Assembly: GCA_947652605.1 (NCBI GenBank)
Contig: CANTFG010000129.1
Span: 248,001 to 312,000 of the forward strand
Direction: 5' to 3'
Length of the DNA: 64,000 bases
DNA from: Elmis aenea
Taxonomy: Eukaryota; Arthropoda; Insecta; Coleoptera; Elmidae
The translations under genes and the position numbers were made by a program. The notes beneath the pieces are model-generated. The model had not been told where the DNA came from. It saw only the letters and a program-made list of their open reading frames with translations, and searched no databases. Of this stretch, positions 1 through 11,640 are shown one piece after another (the first letter of the stretch is position 1; every line of letters begins with the position of its first letter).

Positions 1-1374
1 TATTGAGGTTGACAAGAAGGAAGTGATAAATCGTTGGCCCATGTTAATTATGTTTTTCAACGTTCTTAAAGCTCATATTTAATATATTTATATTTGCAAC
101 TTTTTCCCATAAGCATGCCAAATGGAAACTTTGAAAAACAGAAACTTGTAAAATTAGTTTTAAAAGAGATTGTTTAATTTAACACTACTGTGGAAAAAAG
201 TTTTGTGGAAGTATGTGTAATTGAAGATGTGAACAAATAATAAGACTGATTTATCTAAGTCACTGAAAAATGAGAAAAATAAACATAGCGGAGCTAATGT
301 TCGCAAACCTAGTAGCGAATAAAATTTAAAAAAAGTAAAGTAAAACTTTATAAATAGAAATAGAAAACATACCTATTACCTAGACACGAATGGTAGAAAG
401 AAGTATAAGAAATGTTATGCGCTTAGTTTTATTTTATGTAAAATTTTGTTGCTGCGTTTTTTTAAGTTCAAAAAGATGGTTAAATAAAAACGACAAAGGT
501 TTTTTAATTACATGCTAAGTTTTTGTCTCGTTAACGTTAAAAGCAAACTTGTTTAAATAATTCATAACCCTAACAATAGTCCCCGATACTGCGTAAGGTT
601 TAAATATCAATTTTCTTAACGTCTTCGTAGAACCTGTTGCAAAGACAAAACTCATCACGTTTACATGAAAAGGAATTGTAGTCTGTGAGTGTGCACGTAT
701 GCATGCAATTTTCCTTTTTAATGGCAATATGTATTGTTAAGAGAATATCAAGTTCACGTTATATTGCGCGTGAGATGAAAATCACAATGATTAACCGATC
801 TGAATACGAATAATACATAACGAAATTTGGTCTCGCATGTAAAATGCTGCCGCACGACTTACTTTGTTGTACAACCAATAAAGCGATAAACAAAACTGAT
901 TGCTTTGCACGTTTTCAAACAGCTGAAGGGTTAATTAACGGAAAATTATAATGAAAACCGACACATTGTTACATTACCAATGATAATAACACGAGTTGGT
1001 GGATTCGTTAAAAAATACTGTATTTAATGAACTGCATGAGCAACTGTTGTTCCATTTAAAATATAAACTTTTTGTCAAAAAAAACATTCTAAATCATTTA
1101 AAGCCAATTATAATAACCTAAATGTCAATTAAAATGTACACAACCGTTTTTAAGACAATTCTTATTACTTATACAATTCGTTTTATGCATTTTGTTTACA
1201 CCCAGTTTGTTTTTCAAAATATTATTTAGTAGTTGAAGTTGAATTAATTTTGTATAATTAGTAAAATAGTTCTAGTAAAAGTGCCAATGAAGGCATTTTA
1301 TAACGTTTTGTTTTATATATTTTTAAAAATAATTTGTTTGAATCAATTTTTGTAAATAAACAAAAATGTTAATA
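1..1374. other. AT-rich stretch with no recognised feature
   Basis: No long ORF, RNA gene, terminal repeat or transposon protein fragment is visible on either strand. The only ORF of note (515-727, minus, 70 codons) has no recognisable motif and lies in low-complexity AT-rich DNA, so I treat it as chance. Confidence 0.6.
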
Positions 1375-2680
1375 TTGAACCAACGCAAAACACCGCGCTA
1401 AGAATAGCTACTGGGTCCTTTCGAACTAGCCCCATAGACAGCCTGCTAGCTGAGTCTGGTCAACTACCGTTAAAATATAGAAGATCCCAACTTTTACTTA
1501 AATATGTGACAAATGTAGCCAAAAATCCAAACAACAATGCCTATCCCAATATATTCCAAAATACCCCTACCTACGCCCCACAAAACTCAACCCCACTACA
1601 AAAGAAAATCTGCAATGACCTAGATAAACTAAACATACAATTACCACCACAAATTGAAGAGAACTACACGTACAACATTCCACCATGAACAATAAGAAAA
1701 CCCAAAATAAATTTGAAACAAGCTTATTTAAATAGAGAAAATACCCATCCAACCATATACATTCACGAGTTCAATAAATTAATAACACAGTACCAAAACT
1801 TTACAAAAATATATACAGATGGCTCAAAAATAAATAAAAACACAGGAGCAGCCATAATATTCGACAAAACCAGCTACACATATCACCTACCACCTCTAAC
1901 AAGTAATAACACAGCCGAAAGCTTTGCCATCCTAAAAGCAACGGAGAAAATAAAAGAAAGAGGCGGCACAAAGTACATCATACTAACGGACTCTCTAAAC
2001 ACGGTCAAAAACATACAGACAATATATACAAGTAGCAAAATCATTCAAAAGATCCAGGAGAATATTCACCAAATTTTAAACTCCAACATCGATATAACTA
2101 TCATGTAGGTCCCTGCCCATATGGGAATCATAGGTTATGAACAAGCAGACCAAGAGGCTAAAAAAGCAACAACAAAAGAAGATATAGAAAACATCCCCAT
2201 ACCAGCTTCAGACATTACATCAATCATTAAAATCAAAACAAAGCTCTCGTGGAATACGGACTGGTATAACACTGAAAACAACAAACTAAGAGAAATAAAA
2301 GAAAGTACCGAAAAGAGAATAAAATACTTCAACCGAAAGGACGAAACAATAATCACTCGACTAAGAATAGGACATACAAGGCTAACACATACACATCTAC
2401 TAAATGGAACGAACCCGGACCTTTGCGAAAACTGTGCGCTTCTTCTTACAGTCAAACATATCCTGATGGACTGCCCAAAGTACGAGGATGAAAGGAAAAT
2501 ACAGCTAATAGCGGGTACCTTTGGATCAGCTTTAAAGGACACAAAGGAGAACCTAAAGAAAACAATCGATTTTTTAAAACAAATAAAAATGTATAACAAG
2601 ATGTAATATAGGCAACTGACACTAATAACCTGAGCTGTTGAAGTGTCAATAAACCACAAATTTAAAAAAAAAATAGTGGG
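1375..2680 (+). mobile_element. 5'-truncated non-LTR retrotransposon copy
   Basis: This is the extent of the insertion carrying the RNase H pseudogene. A 3' UTR of about 60 bp follows the stop and ends in an A-rich tail near 2664-2674. The left end is set where protein similarity stops and is approximate. No clear target-site duplication was found. Confidence 0.7.
1383..2606 (+). pseudogene. Non-LTR retrotransposon 3' part: RNase H and C-terminal Cys/His segment
   Basis: This is the C-terminal third of a Jockey/I/R1-type polyprotein read in one frame. It opens with the post-RT segment ALRIATGSFRTSP (1395 on). The RNase H domain follows, with IYTDGSK near 1810, NTAESFAI near 1909 and ILTDS near 1978. 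RNase H normally degrades the RNA strand during target-primed reverse transcription. The distal part has LRIGHTRLTH and a C-x2-C...H-x4-C-like segment (ENCALLLTVKHILMDC, about 2428-2475), typical of these elements. Two in-frame stops break it, at 1686-1688 (TGA) and 2106-2108 (TAG). Both stand where the family usually has tryptophan (PPW-T and WVPAH), so each can be explained by one G-to-A change. Apart from these the frame is open to the TAA at 2604-2606. The endonuclease and RT are absent, consistent with ordinary 5' truncation. Confidence 0.88.
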
Positions 2681-4740
2681 TTCTTAAATGAATACTAAAT
2701 ATTCATATAAATAAGTAATTATTATTGTCCAGCACATTATTGTTCTTATTATTGAAGCGGAGGTGGTCGCCTTTCGGGTTCCAGTACTGCGACCTATTGG
2801 CCTATTGTACCCTCTGGTGGTACCTATCCCCTTAAAGAAGTCATGTGATTTTGAAAAAAACTAGGATTTTCTTTAAGGGTGTTTTTCTTAACTCTTTTTG
2901 ATTGGCTTTTTCCATTCCCAGAAATCTACGCGGATAGTGTGTGAATCCTTCACACTGACATAGTACGTGAAGAAATAAAAAATCTGAACTATTGCCAACA
3001 TAAATGTATTTGATAAATAAAAAGTTGTTTTCCTGATTAATTTCTGATAACATTTTTCACACATTTTACTTTATATTAATTTTAATTTGTAATACCAAGC
3101 AGAGTTAATTATTGTTAACATCGTGGTAACAGATACCACTATAACCACATGAAATATTTTTATGTATTGACTTAAACGCACCACAAATTTATGGCATTAA
3201 AAAAACTTTTTTGGAAATATGCACTGTCAGGGAAAACCCGAAAATTAAATTTCGAACAACTAATATGTTGAGATATATTTACCATTATCTTTATTAATAT
3301 TTATTTTTTGCAATCATCTTTCTGCTTGATATCTAACATTGCCCTTGATATCTTGAAACCTACAAAGTGGTTTACAAATTTGAATCTTCGTCTTCTTCTT
3401 AATCAAGTCCTCTTGTAACTTTCGGAGTGGAGGTTGTTTTCCTGGTTCTTGATTATGTTTCTCCATCATTGGCTAATTGTGACCCATCTCTCCAGCTGAC
3501 TCATTTTTCTTCCAGTCTGTCTCATTCGTTATCGTTATTCTCTCCTCATGTTTCGTTTTTCAACACATTTTTGCGAACCTACTTACTGGCATTGTAGATT
3601 TCTTAACCATCTTCATTGATTTATCTCCATCTTTTTCTTTGTGTGTTCACTGCTAGGCGTTTTTTGATTTTATCATTGCTAAAGTTATTAATAAGTCTAC
3701 ATTACATCCTGCTATTCTTTTCAAAAATCTTCTGCCTTGGTATTCTTTCTTTTTGCTTTCTTTTTAGTGCCCAAGCTTCTGAACTAAAGTATAAATAAGT
3801 AAGAATTAGTAAGTACACTGCATTAAATCCTCGTGTCTTAGTTTCTTTTGAGTTCTCCTTACTTATCAAACATTTGTTAGTGAGGTGGTAAAATTTTGTT
3901 GCTGCGGCTCTTCTCGCAATTTACTATTCTCTGCAATGATCGATCCCAAATACTAAAAATGATATCTTTTCGTTATAACCATGATCTTCTTTTATGTTGA
4001 TGCGCCTATTTTATCTTCCTTAATGTATCTGCCCATACCCCTAGATTATATTTGAACCTTCAGGCAAAAATTATCTCTGATTCAGAAATACATTTTTCAT
4101 AAACTTTTGACAACTGCCTTATATTGTGTTCCCTGGAAGATTAGCTCTCGGTATTATGAAATTGATTAATCCATAAAGAATTTGGAAAAGTTAATTTCTA
4201 TTCTGATTAAGTGATAAATTAAAATGATCATGAGTTGTCAAATTAAAGGTAAAAAAATATTTTCATTCCCAGTAATATCACAAAAACGAAATAACGCAAT
4301 CGCGAAGCTTCGATTTGGACAATTTTCGAGAAAATCCATTTAATTTTACAGCCTTTATTTACCCTCGCAATAAATTAGGAACTTTACCAAAGCAATACCG
4401 CTAATGAAACTATTAGAACTCATACCAAACATTTGTGTAATAGCAAAGTCGAAGACGGATAAATATCAAACAAAATATCAACCGCATCTTGACCCAAAAA
4501 CAACAAATTATGAATTAAATATAAAGATCTATAAATAGTTAATAACCTTGGGTTGGGGATTAATTATAAGAAAAGTAAATGTTTTTCAAGTTTCTTAATT
4601 ATTAATATAAATATCTGAAATTGAAACATAAACACATTAAAAGTCTACATTTATTATACTACCAAAATCTGTTGATGCAAGGAAATGTTTAAAATATGGG
4701 ACCATAACTCTGATAAGTTATACATTCAAGATATTGCTAG
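2681..4740. other. Mostly anonymous DNA; possible minus-strand non-LTR tail near 3.39-4.05 kb
   Basis: A short block of higher G+C lies at 2750-2830. From about 3385 the plus strand reads TCTTCGTCTTCTTCTT and then a segment containing TTTCGGAGTGGAGG. This looks like the reverse complement of a GAA-rich non-LTR 3' tail, followed by pyrimidine-rich sequence to about 4050. I could not find a convincing RT protein match in it, so this is a weak suggestion. Nothing is recognised in the rest. Confidence 0.3.
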
Positions 4741-5345
4741 GGGTGATTTATGGTAGGCTTTATCGAGAACTAATAAAAGATATCAACAACACAAATTTAG
4801 ATTTAGAAAAGGTCTGAAAACAAAACAAAAAAAACAAGATCAGGTATAACTGTAAATGGAAAAACAATCAATAATAAGACTGTAACATTCAAAGATAAGA
4901 TAATCGAACTGCAGAAGTTTCTAGAACGGACAAATACATATTGTAACCAATATGGACTTACTACGCATCTAAAGAAAACCAAATTAAAGGACATTTTTAA
5001 AATCTGGAACAAAAGAGCAAGTTAACAATAGACGTTGCGCAAGTAGAAAGAGACAAACATTAAAAATACCTAGGAACGTGGTTAACGAGCAAATGTAATA
5101 CAGCAAAAAAAAAAAAGATTCCGACTATTAACTGCCAGACAAGTCTTCGTTAAAATAAAGATGTTGTGCAATTGGAATCTGTTCTTAAACCTGAGTTAGA
5201 ACGCTCCACTGTTACGTGTTTTCAACATTGCGATAAATAGAGTAAAAAGATGGACCATGAAAAAATAACGTAAAAAAATTAGAGACATTTGAAATAGTAT
5301 GGTGCAACAGGAAAAAATTTCGTGGACTGAAAGGATAACGAATGT
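4741..5345 (+). pseudogene. Decayed non-LTR reverse transcriptase fragment
   Basis: Fragments of one RT can be read across several frames. FRKGLKT (about 4800) matches the FRKGRST-type block. GITVNGKTINN (about 4842) leads into LQKFLERTNTYCNQYGL and a KTK motif (about 4910-4985). This is followed by a YLGTWL block (about 5068), RQVFVKIK (about 5139) and KISWTERITN (about 5315-5343). These are the ordered landmarks of the RT palm, thumb and C-terminal region of RTE/CR1-like insect elements. The catalytic YADD block between INN and LQKFL is missing, so the copy carries an internal deletion as well as stops and frameshifts. A mariner arm begins directly after the last block. Confidence 0.72.
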
Positions 5346-5346
5346 A

Positions 5347-5632
5347 CAGGGTGTTTCTTAAATATTGCGAACAAAATCGGGAGGTGATTCCTTGGCGAAA
5401 ATTGAGGGGGGACTTTTAAATAAAAATTTTTCCTCAGACGTCTTCTTTCGGAGTTACATCCCCCTGAAGGGGAGCGGTAAAATTAGGTTTTCATTTTATT
5501 TCTCAAATTTGGATATAGAGAAGAATGCTATTTGGTAGATATTTTATGCTTATTAAAATGTTTCCCATAGTATTATTTTCAATGATCTCCCACCTACACA
5601 GGGGGTGAAAAGTGCGACCCCTGTTGATTTTT
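5347..5632 (+). repeat. Solo arm of a long-inverted-repeat mariner-type element
   Basis: It starts at TA|CAGGGTGTTTCTTAAAT and ends near GTGCGACCCCTGTTG. The same arm occurs in forward orientation at 24391-24690 and inverted at 24930-25194 and 15640-15932. Only one arm is present here, so the element has lost its centre and other arm. Confidence 0.8.
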
Positions 5633-6963
5633 TAATCAAAACACCTGAGTGTTCCATCCTGCCAAGTTTCCTTGTAATAATAATGAGCAATCATAATTAC
5701 TGCATGTTTCTATGTTAAATCACTCTAAAGATCTGGTCAATCCTTAAAAATTTCAGGTCAGATCACATCGATGGGCACTCGGCCTAAAAACGTCATTTTC
5801 TTAAAAATAACACATGAATAATACAGCAATTATTTGACTTCTGAGGTATGTCAATATGATAATTTGTTGCTTATATGTTACAATTATTAATTCGATTTAT
5901 GTGCATGTGTAATTCTGTTTTGTATTCATTTTTACATACTTTTATCATGCTGGGTAATCTTGCTTAATTGTTATTAAGTGTTGAATGTAGTGTCAAAACT
6001 TCTGCACATATTTTTCATTCGGAACCTATTTATAAGTCACTAAATGTTGCAAAACGGGAACAAAACCATTATTACATGCTATATTTTTTCATACTGATAT
6101 ATCGCTTTTGACAAACAAATAGAACTCTGTAATTAAACGAATCTTGATGCTCTGTGTATTTGTTGGCACGTACACTTTGCGTGTGTGTCGTTGTAATGTT
6201 CTCGAAGTAAAAATATTTAAAATAATTGTGCATACCGTCACTAACACTGACGTGAAAAAAATAATTTCAAATTTGCTGATTTCAATTCTCCGTGACATAT
6301 TTCTGGAGTAACTAACTGTGTCGTGTTTAATGCAAATGAAACCGACTTGGAACGGCGTAAATAGCGAGTACCTTCGTTTTACTTGAAAATATCACTAAAA
6401 GTTTTTACAACAATTCACCTGTGTATAGTGAAATCGGTCCAGTTACCTGATTATGTAGCCGTGGGGTTTTCCCTGTGGTGCGAATTAACCTTTTTCACAG
6501 AAAATTCTGCACGGGCGTGTGTTCTAACGAGGGAATCTCTTGACATTTTTAGTATGTAGGTCAAACTCATGAAACACATACTTTTGTAGTACGGTAGCGT
6601 GGTAACTTTTCGTTTAAACGATTTATTTTTATGGTATCATATCAGTTTAACTGTTCGTCGAAAGAATTAGGTGAAATGGTAGAATAATACTGAATACAGT
6701 ATATCATTATTGTGACAACCCTCTTGAGATCAATTATTTTATTTTACTTCAATTTTATTTCATTTACTTTTAAATGAATAACATTGCAAAAAATGCTGAT
6801 GCATCAGTTACTAAAACATGTAACACTTCAAAAAGGGCCAAGTTATGAGGATTTCAACTTTGGTAAAATACATTAACGTTAAAATATTACGGTCATAACT
6901 TGGCTCTTACGACGCCAGCATTTGGGTTTCGTCTATCAAGAAACGATTTGATGATAAAGTTGT
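5633..6963. other. Intergenic DNA with two small palindromes
   Basis: No protein similarity is visible. There is a perfect 12-bp palindrome CTGATGCATCAG at 6796-6807. A stem of 13 matches out of 14 bp lies at 6835-6848 (GGGCCAAGTTATGA) and 6893-6906, separated by about 44 bp. The two sit within 110 bp of each other. They may be a decayed MITE or a hairpin. Confidence 0.35.
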
Positions 6964-7075
6964 ACATCATAAGTAGAACAAACTACTCGCACAAATATGT
7001 GTTTATAGGAAAGAACGACAAAGATGCAACTACAACAAAAAAAGGGATAGCAACAGGGAACCTAAAATCTTGAGA
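6964..7075 (+). repeat. Interspersed repeat fragment, copy 1
   Basis: About 100 bp here aligns with 11531-11640. Shared blocks include TAAGTAGAACA, CAACTACAA and ACAGGG followed by AAAATCTTG. The family is not recognised. The second copy abuts the broken end of a Jockey RT, so this may be a mobile element end. Confidence 0.6.
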
Positions 7076-7584
7076 CAGTCGCGCTGGGTAATTAAGAACC
7101 AACCACCGAGAAATGTACAGCCAGTCGAAAAATAAAGGAGTTTGTTGTTAAGATTGTTGTGTTTTATTTGTTTCTTATTGTGTACTAATTGCTCTAGGCC
7201 TGTGTACTACGTAAAACAACGTTTGAGGGCCCAACCACGTTACAAAGACGATCACGAGCCATAATTAACAACAATAAATATAAGAGTATTAAGTAATCTT
7301 CCAGAACAGTGCGGCCTATGTACCTACAGTATGGTCCGTCACTTCATATTTGTATGGATTTTTTTTTAAATCTTGTGCATAAGCCACAGCTGAAAGATAA
7401 TATTTGATTTACGATTACTTTTTTTTTAATTTTACTATCCATAACTTTACTGTAAGTTGTTAAAATATTCCATAGGGTTTTTAACGAATAAAATAAATAA
7501 TATTAAACGGATATTTTAATTTATTAAGGTTAAAATATATGTCAGCAGTTTATATGCTTAGCAAAACGCAATAAAAATAAGATC

Positions 7585-8046
7585 TTGATACACTTATCTC
7601 CCGACACACTTAATTTAATTAACATCTCACGTGCTTACCCTACACGTGACAATGAAGAACGCCGCCCCATTACAAGCCTAATTGGATGTGAATCGGTCAA
7701 ACTTTACGCTACCCCTAATTTCAAACCACAACAACAGACGCATCACGCATATGTAACGTCGTACGTGACGATTCGATTATCCGCGGAAATAATATATTAC
7801 CTAACTGACCTATTAAACGGCATCACAACAAGCACACGTGTAACTATGACAAAATTTCTGGGATATGTGTTAAATCAACAATTTTACGTATGGGCACTTT
7901 TGAACGGAAAGTTTAAGACATTGACCTTTCGTTATTTTTTCAGACGTCGCTCTTCGGCTTCTGATATCGAACAAATAACGATGCGATGCGACACATTGCT
8001 GAAAATTTTCCCCTCGTTACGTTTCGTCGAATGCGAGACAGAGTAA
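7585..8046 (+). CDS. Hypothetical ORF of 153 codons, unrecognised
   Basis: This is an uninterrupted ATG-to-TAA frame in a block that is visibly richer in G+C and CpG than its neighbours. A frame of this length is unlikely by chance at the base composition of the window, but less so in this local block. The product would be basic, with no signal peptide, membrane helix or family motif that I can name. There is a short FRRRSSASD segment in the last third. It ends about 75 bp before the 5' end of a non-LTR insertion. It could be an isolated host exon, a fossil transposon ORF or a chance frame. No splice signals or promoter were identified. Confidence 0.28.
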   Translation: MIHLSPDTLNLINISRAYPTRDNEERRPITSLIGCESVKLYATPNFKPQQQTHHAYVTSYVTIRLSAEIIYYLTDLLNGITTSTRVTMTKFLGYVLNQQFYVWALLNGKFKTLTFRYFFRRRSSASDIEQITMRCDTLLKIFPSLRFVECETE

Positions 8047-8121
8047 ATAAGCGAATCAAACTTTGTCTGCAGTTTTAATAGTCCATGTAATAATATGTCT
8101 ATTTATCTACGTCCCACTTCT

Positions 8122-9787
8122 TACTAGGAAGTCTATAAAACCATAATGTCACTTAAAAACACAAAATCAACAGGAGAAGATGAAATCCCAACAAACCTCT
8201 TAAAATATACTGCCGACTTAATATCTGGACCTCTAAGTCACATTATAAATCTCTCATTAAAAAATGGCATATTTCCTAACAAACTTAAATGTGCAAAAAT
8301 CAAACCAATTCACAAAAAAGGGGATTTAAGTGACATAGAAAACTATAGACCCATAGCCATCCTCACAAACATTAGTAAGATATTTGAAAAAATAATCTAC
8401 AACAGAATTGAAAATTACGTAGAACACTTTGGCTTAATAAACAACTCTCAAAATGGATTCAGAAAAGGCAAAACAACTACCCGCGCTATTTATATGGCAA
8501 TCCGAAATGTACTTCAATCCCTCAATAAAGACAAACACACCATGGTCATGTGTGTTGATCTCTCAAAAGCTTTCGATAGTGTTGACCACGAGATACTGCT
8601 AACAAAATTAGAACACTATGGTATACGAGGGACCGCCCATAACCTTATAAAATCTTATCTTTCGGAAAGAAACCAATATGTTGCCGGAAAAGACTCGTCA
8701 GGTAAAATTCTAAAATCTAACAAAAAGAAAATCAAAAAAGGAGTCCCGCAAGGATCAATCTTAGGCCCCCTGTTATACATACTGTACACAAATGATCTTC
8801 CAGTTTTTGCCAAAACTTTCCTTATACAATTTGCCGATGACACATCTGCTATTATTAGTGACTCGGATTCAAAAAATTCTGAACAAAAACTCTTTGACTG
8901 CTTAGGCCAACTCCAACTTTGGTTCACATTAAACAATCTAACCTTAAATGTCAATAAAACTCAAGTAATAAAATTTTCACAAAGTAAATTAACCTCCGAC
9001 ATAAAACTTAAAAACAATTCCACAACTATAAATGTTGTTAATAAAATATCATTTCTTGGTGTAGGTATTGACTCTAGACTGGACTGGTCATACCACATCG
9101 AACGCCTGTCACAAAGCCTGTCACGGTATCCTTTCGCACTAAAAAACCTAAAAAAATTAGTCAGTACAAACGCGGCCAAAACTGCATATCATGCGTATGT
9201 TGAATCTAAGTTACGCTATGCTATAATTTTTTGGGGTAACGCTAGTGACTCTGCACGCCTCTTTATTATACAAAAGCGATGTATAAGAACTATTTTTGGT
9301 CTAAACTACCGAGATCATTGTAAAGACACTTTTCGTGACAAAGAAATATTAACTTTTTACGGCCTATTCATTCTCGAAGCCGTCCTTTTCGTAAGAAATA
9401 ATTTTGATCTGTTTGAAGTGAATATAAGAAACCATGCAGCCAATACACGACATAAAAAAAATCTTAAGCCCGATTGCTTCAAATATACTTATCTTCAAAA
9501 AAATGTTGCCTCTATAATTATTGCAATATATAACAAATTTAATACATCACCTGAGAGTATAAAAAATCTACGCACTCCCGACTTGAAGAAAAGATTAAGA
9601 AATGTCCTAATTTCTAAAGCTTACTATGGAGTTAGTGAATACCTTAATGACGATTACTTTAAAAACTCCTTTAAGTAATTATAATTGTGTTGTATATATT
9701 CGTATATATGTGTATTTTTATATCATTACTGTGACATGTTCTACGCCTTTTTGGATTTTTCAGAACAAATAAAGACTACTACTACTA
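8122..9787 (+). mobile_element. 5'-truncated CR1/Jockey-like non-LTR element with ACT microsatellite tail
   Basis: Similarity starts at about 8128, before the first ATG of the ORF, so the copy is 5' truncated. A 3' UTR of about 100 bp contains AATAAAG and ends in a run of ACT repeats at 9774-9786, the simple-repeat tail expected of this group. ACTTCT occurs at 8116-8121 and again at 9788-9793 and may be a 6-bp target duplication, but that is short enough to be coincidence. Confidence 0.85.
8146..9678 (+). CDS. Reverse transcriptase domain of the CR1/Jockey-like element, N-terminally truncated
   Basis: An open frame of 510 codons encodes the RT used for target-primed reverse transcription. 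Visible blocks, in order, are KPIHKKGDLSDIENYRPI (about residues 55-72), GFRKGKTTTRAI (about 104), DLSKAFDSVDHEIL with a catalytic Asp (about 141), GVPQGSILGP (199-208), FADD (229-232) in place of the usual YADD, LNVNKTQ and FLGVGID. The C-terminal tail contains SKLRYAIIFWGN and KRCIRTIFGL, as in CR1/Jockey groups that lack RNase H. There are no stops or frameshifts, so this is the best-preserved retroelement coding region here and probably a recent insertion. The true protein would begin upstream with an endonuclease, which is missing. The reading frame reaches about 18 bp upstream of the ATG, so the ATG is simply an internal Met. Confidence 0.9.
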   Translation: MSLKNTKSTGEDEIPTNLLKYTADLISGPLSHIINLSLKNGIFPNKLKCAKIKPIHKKGDLSDIENYRPIAILTNISKIFEKIIYNRIENYVEHFGLINNSQNGFRKGKTTTRAIYMAIRNVLQSLNKDKHTMVMCVDLSKAFDSVDHEILLTKLEHYGIRGTAHNLIKSYLSERNQYVAGKDSSGKILKSNKKKIKKGVPQGSILGPLLYILYTNDLPVFAKTFLIQFADDTSAIISDSDSKNSEQKLFDCLGQLQLWFTLNNLTLNVNKTQVIKFSQSKLTSDIKLKNNSTTINVVNKISFLGVGIDSRLDWSYHIERLSQSLSRYPFALKNLKKLVSTNAAKTAYHAYVESKLRYAIIFWGNASDSARLFIIQKRCIRTIFGLNYRDHCKDTFRDKEILTFYGLFILEAVLFVRNNFDLFEVNIRNHAANTRHKKNLKPDCFKYTYLQKNVASIIIAIYNKFNTSPESIKNLRTPDLKKRLRNVLISKAYYGVSEYLNDDYFKNSFK

Positions 9788-10440
9788 ACTTCTGCACTCG
9801 TTTTTTTTTAATTGGCACTAGAAGTGTGAGTGAACTCTTTAGTTATCCGAAGGTGGTTAATTAATAAGTTAATTGCTCACGTGTTCAAATAACTGACAGG
9901 CTGTCATAAGCATTGTACAGACCGGGTTACAAGACAATATTACGCCGGCTACCTAGTATACATTTGAAATTGACATAACATAATCTTCTAGTTATTATTT
10001 TCTGCTCTACTGAACATACCCATCATTTCCATGCGAATTTATTTTAAGGTAGATTGAAGTTTATTACACTTATTCGTAATCAGTTGTTATAGACATAGAA
10101 AATTGTTGCAGTAAACAAACTGTTCTGGAAGGGCGTGGGTGGGACCTCGCTCGAGCAATATGTAAGAACTACAAGATTGATGCAAACATATTTCGTATTT
10201 TCTTCCAACTGAAGACGTATCGTTTTATTTCTTTTGTTGTAAGTAAGTAAGCGAATTCAATTTTAAATTATTACGGTCATATAAGCAACATCACCCACAC
10301 ATACACAGAGTGATTGAAATTCGAGTTCCAACGTCGATCTTGCTTATTGTGGGAGCTAGAGTGTAGGTTTAAATTGGGCTATTTTTTTACTATAGTCATT
10401 ATTGTTTCTTATTATATATCCCGCCTGACATCAATTAGTT
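9788..10440. other. No recognised feature
   Basis: AT-rich DNA with one G+C-rich patch around 10120-10165 containing TTCTGGAAGGGCGTGGG. No gene, terminal repeat or RNA is supported. Confidence 0.5.
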
Positions 10441-11530
10441 TTGTTTACTTTAATCACATCAGAAATAAAGCGAAAAACTATAGGTAATGCCTACCCAAGA
10501 GATATAAAAGAACTAATAACTAAAAGGAGAAAGGCACGGAAAAAATGGCAAATTACCAGATTTCCTGAAAACAAAGTTACTCTAAATAGGCTAACACAAC
10601 AGCTAAGAAAGGAAATAAATGAAATTAAAAATGAATCAATAGAAACATACCTGAGAGAGCTAACAACTTATAAAGACACTGAATACTCCTAATGGAAAGC
10701 GACTCAAAAGGTAAAACGCCCAATAGTTCATATGCCACCAATAAAACAAGATAATGTAGGCACGATCAAATAAACAAAAAGCTGACGACTTTGCTAATTA
10801 TTTCGAAAAGATATTCCAAACAAATGAAGACCATGGATATGAACTAACAAACGAAGAAAATAAGAAAACTAGAAGAAATACTGATAGTAACACCTAAAGA
10901 AGTAGCCCAGGAAATCAAAGGAAAAATTAACTCTAAAAAAGCACCAGGGTATGATTTAATCAGGCGAAATATTAAAATATCTACCACGGAAAGCTATTGT
11001 TAAACTGGTTTATAATAAATGCTGCATTCCGACTGCAGCATGTACCAAACATGTGGAAAGTCGCTGAAGTCATAATGATAGCCAAACCTGGGAAACCACC
11101 TAATGACGCTAATTCCTATAGATAGACCAATATCCTTACTACCAGTCTTATCTAAAGTATTTAAAAAACACTCTTTTTGAAAAGACTGAAACCAATTATA
11201 AACAGTAAAAACTTAATACCTGAACACCAATTTGGATTTAGTAGCAAGCACTCCACTATCGATCAAGTGCACAGAATAATACACGAAATAGAAAAGGCAC
11301 TTGAGGAAAAAAAGATCTGTTTTCATTATTTCTAGACGTAGCCCAGGTCTTCAGCAGAGTATGACTCAAAGGCCTAGTACATAAGCTAAACAAATCTCTA
11401 CCAAAGCAAGATTGTGACATTCTAAAATCCTATCCATCAGACAGAATTTTCCGAGTGAAACAAGATGAAGAATATTCCACATTCAAAGAAATCAAAGCCG
11501 GAGTACCCCAAGGTAGTGTCCTTGGCCCGG
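10441..11530 (+). pseudogene. Decayed Jockey-clade reverse transcriptase
   Basis: An 83-codon frame (10441-10692) gives the linker before the RT: RKARKKWQITRFPENK, LNRLTQQLRKEIN and YLRELTTYKDTEYS. Downstream, after stops and frame changes, come KEVAQEIKGKINSKKAPGYD (about 10900-10955), a decayed ILLPVLSK-like block (about 11130), QFGFSSKHSTIDQVHRI (about 11228-11278), LEEKKI and AGVPQGSVLGP (about 11499-11532). The order matches Jockey elements. The fragment ends just after GVPQGSVLGP, before the YADD block. The QFGF..KHSTIDQVHRI segment is closely matched by the minus-strand copy at 52020-53075, so the two copies belong to the same or sister families. Confidence 0.8.
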
Positions 11531-11640
11531 TACATCTTAAGTAGAACATAGACAGGAATACAACTACAATAAAAAGGGGATGACAACAGGGAGCCAAAAA
11601 TCTTGGACGGTCCGTCACATTACCAAGGGTAATAAATAAT
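11531..11640 (+). repeat. Interspersed repeat fragment, copy 2
   Basis: This matches 6964-7075 in the same orientation. It begins exactly where the Jockey RT similarity stops, so the RT was interrupted or recombined here. Confidence 0.6.

Noticed and set aside
10120..10165. Heat-shock element or promoter (TTCTGGAAG with a G+C-rich patch).
   Set aside because: A single TTC-GAA pair without further repeats, TATA box or downstream gene is not enough.
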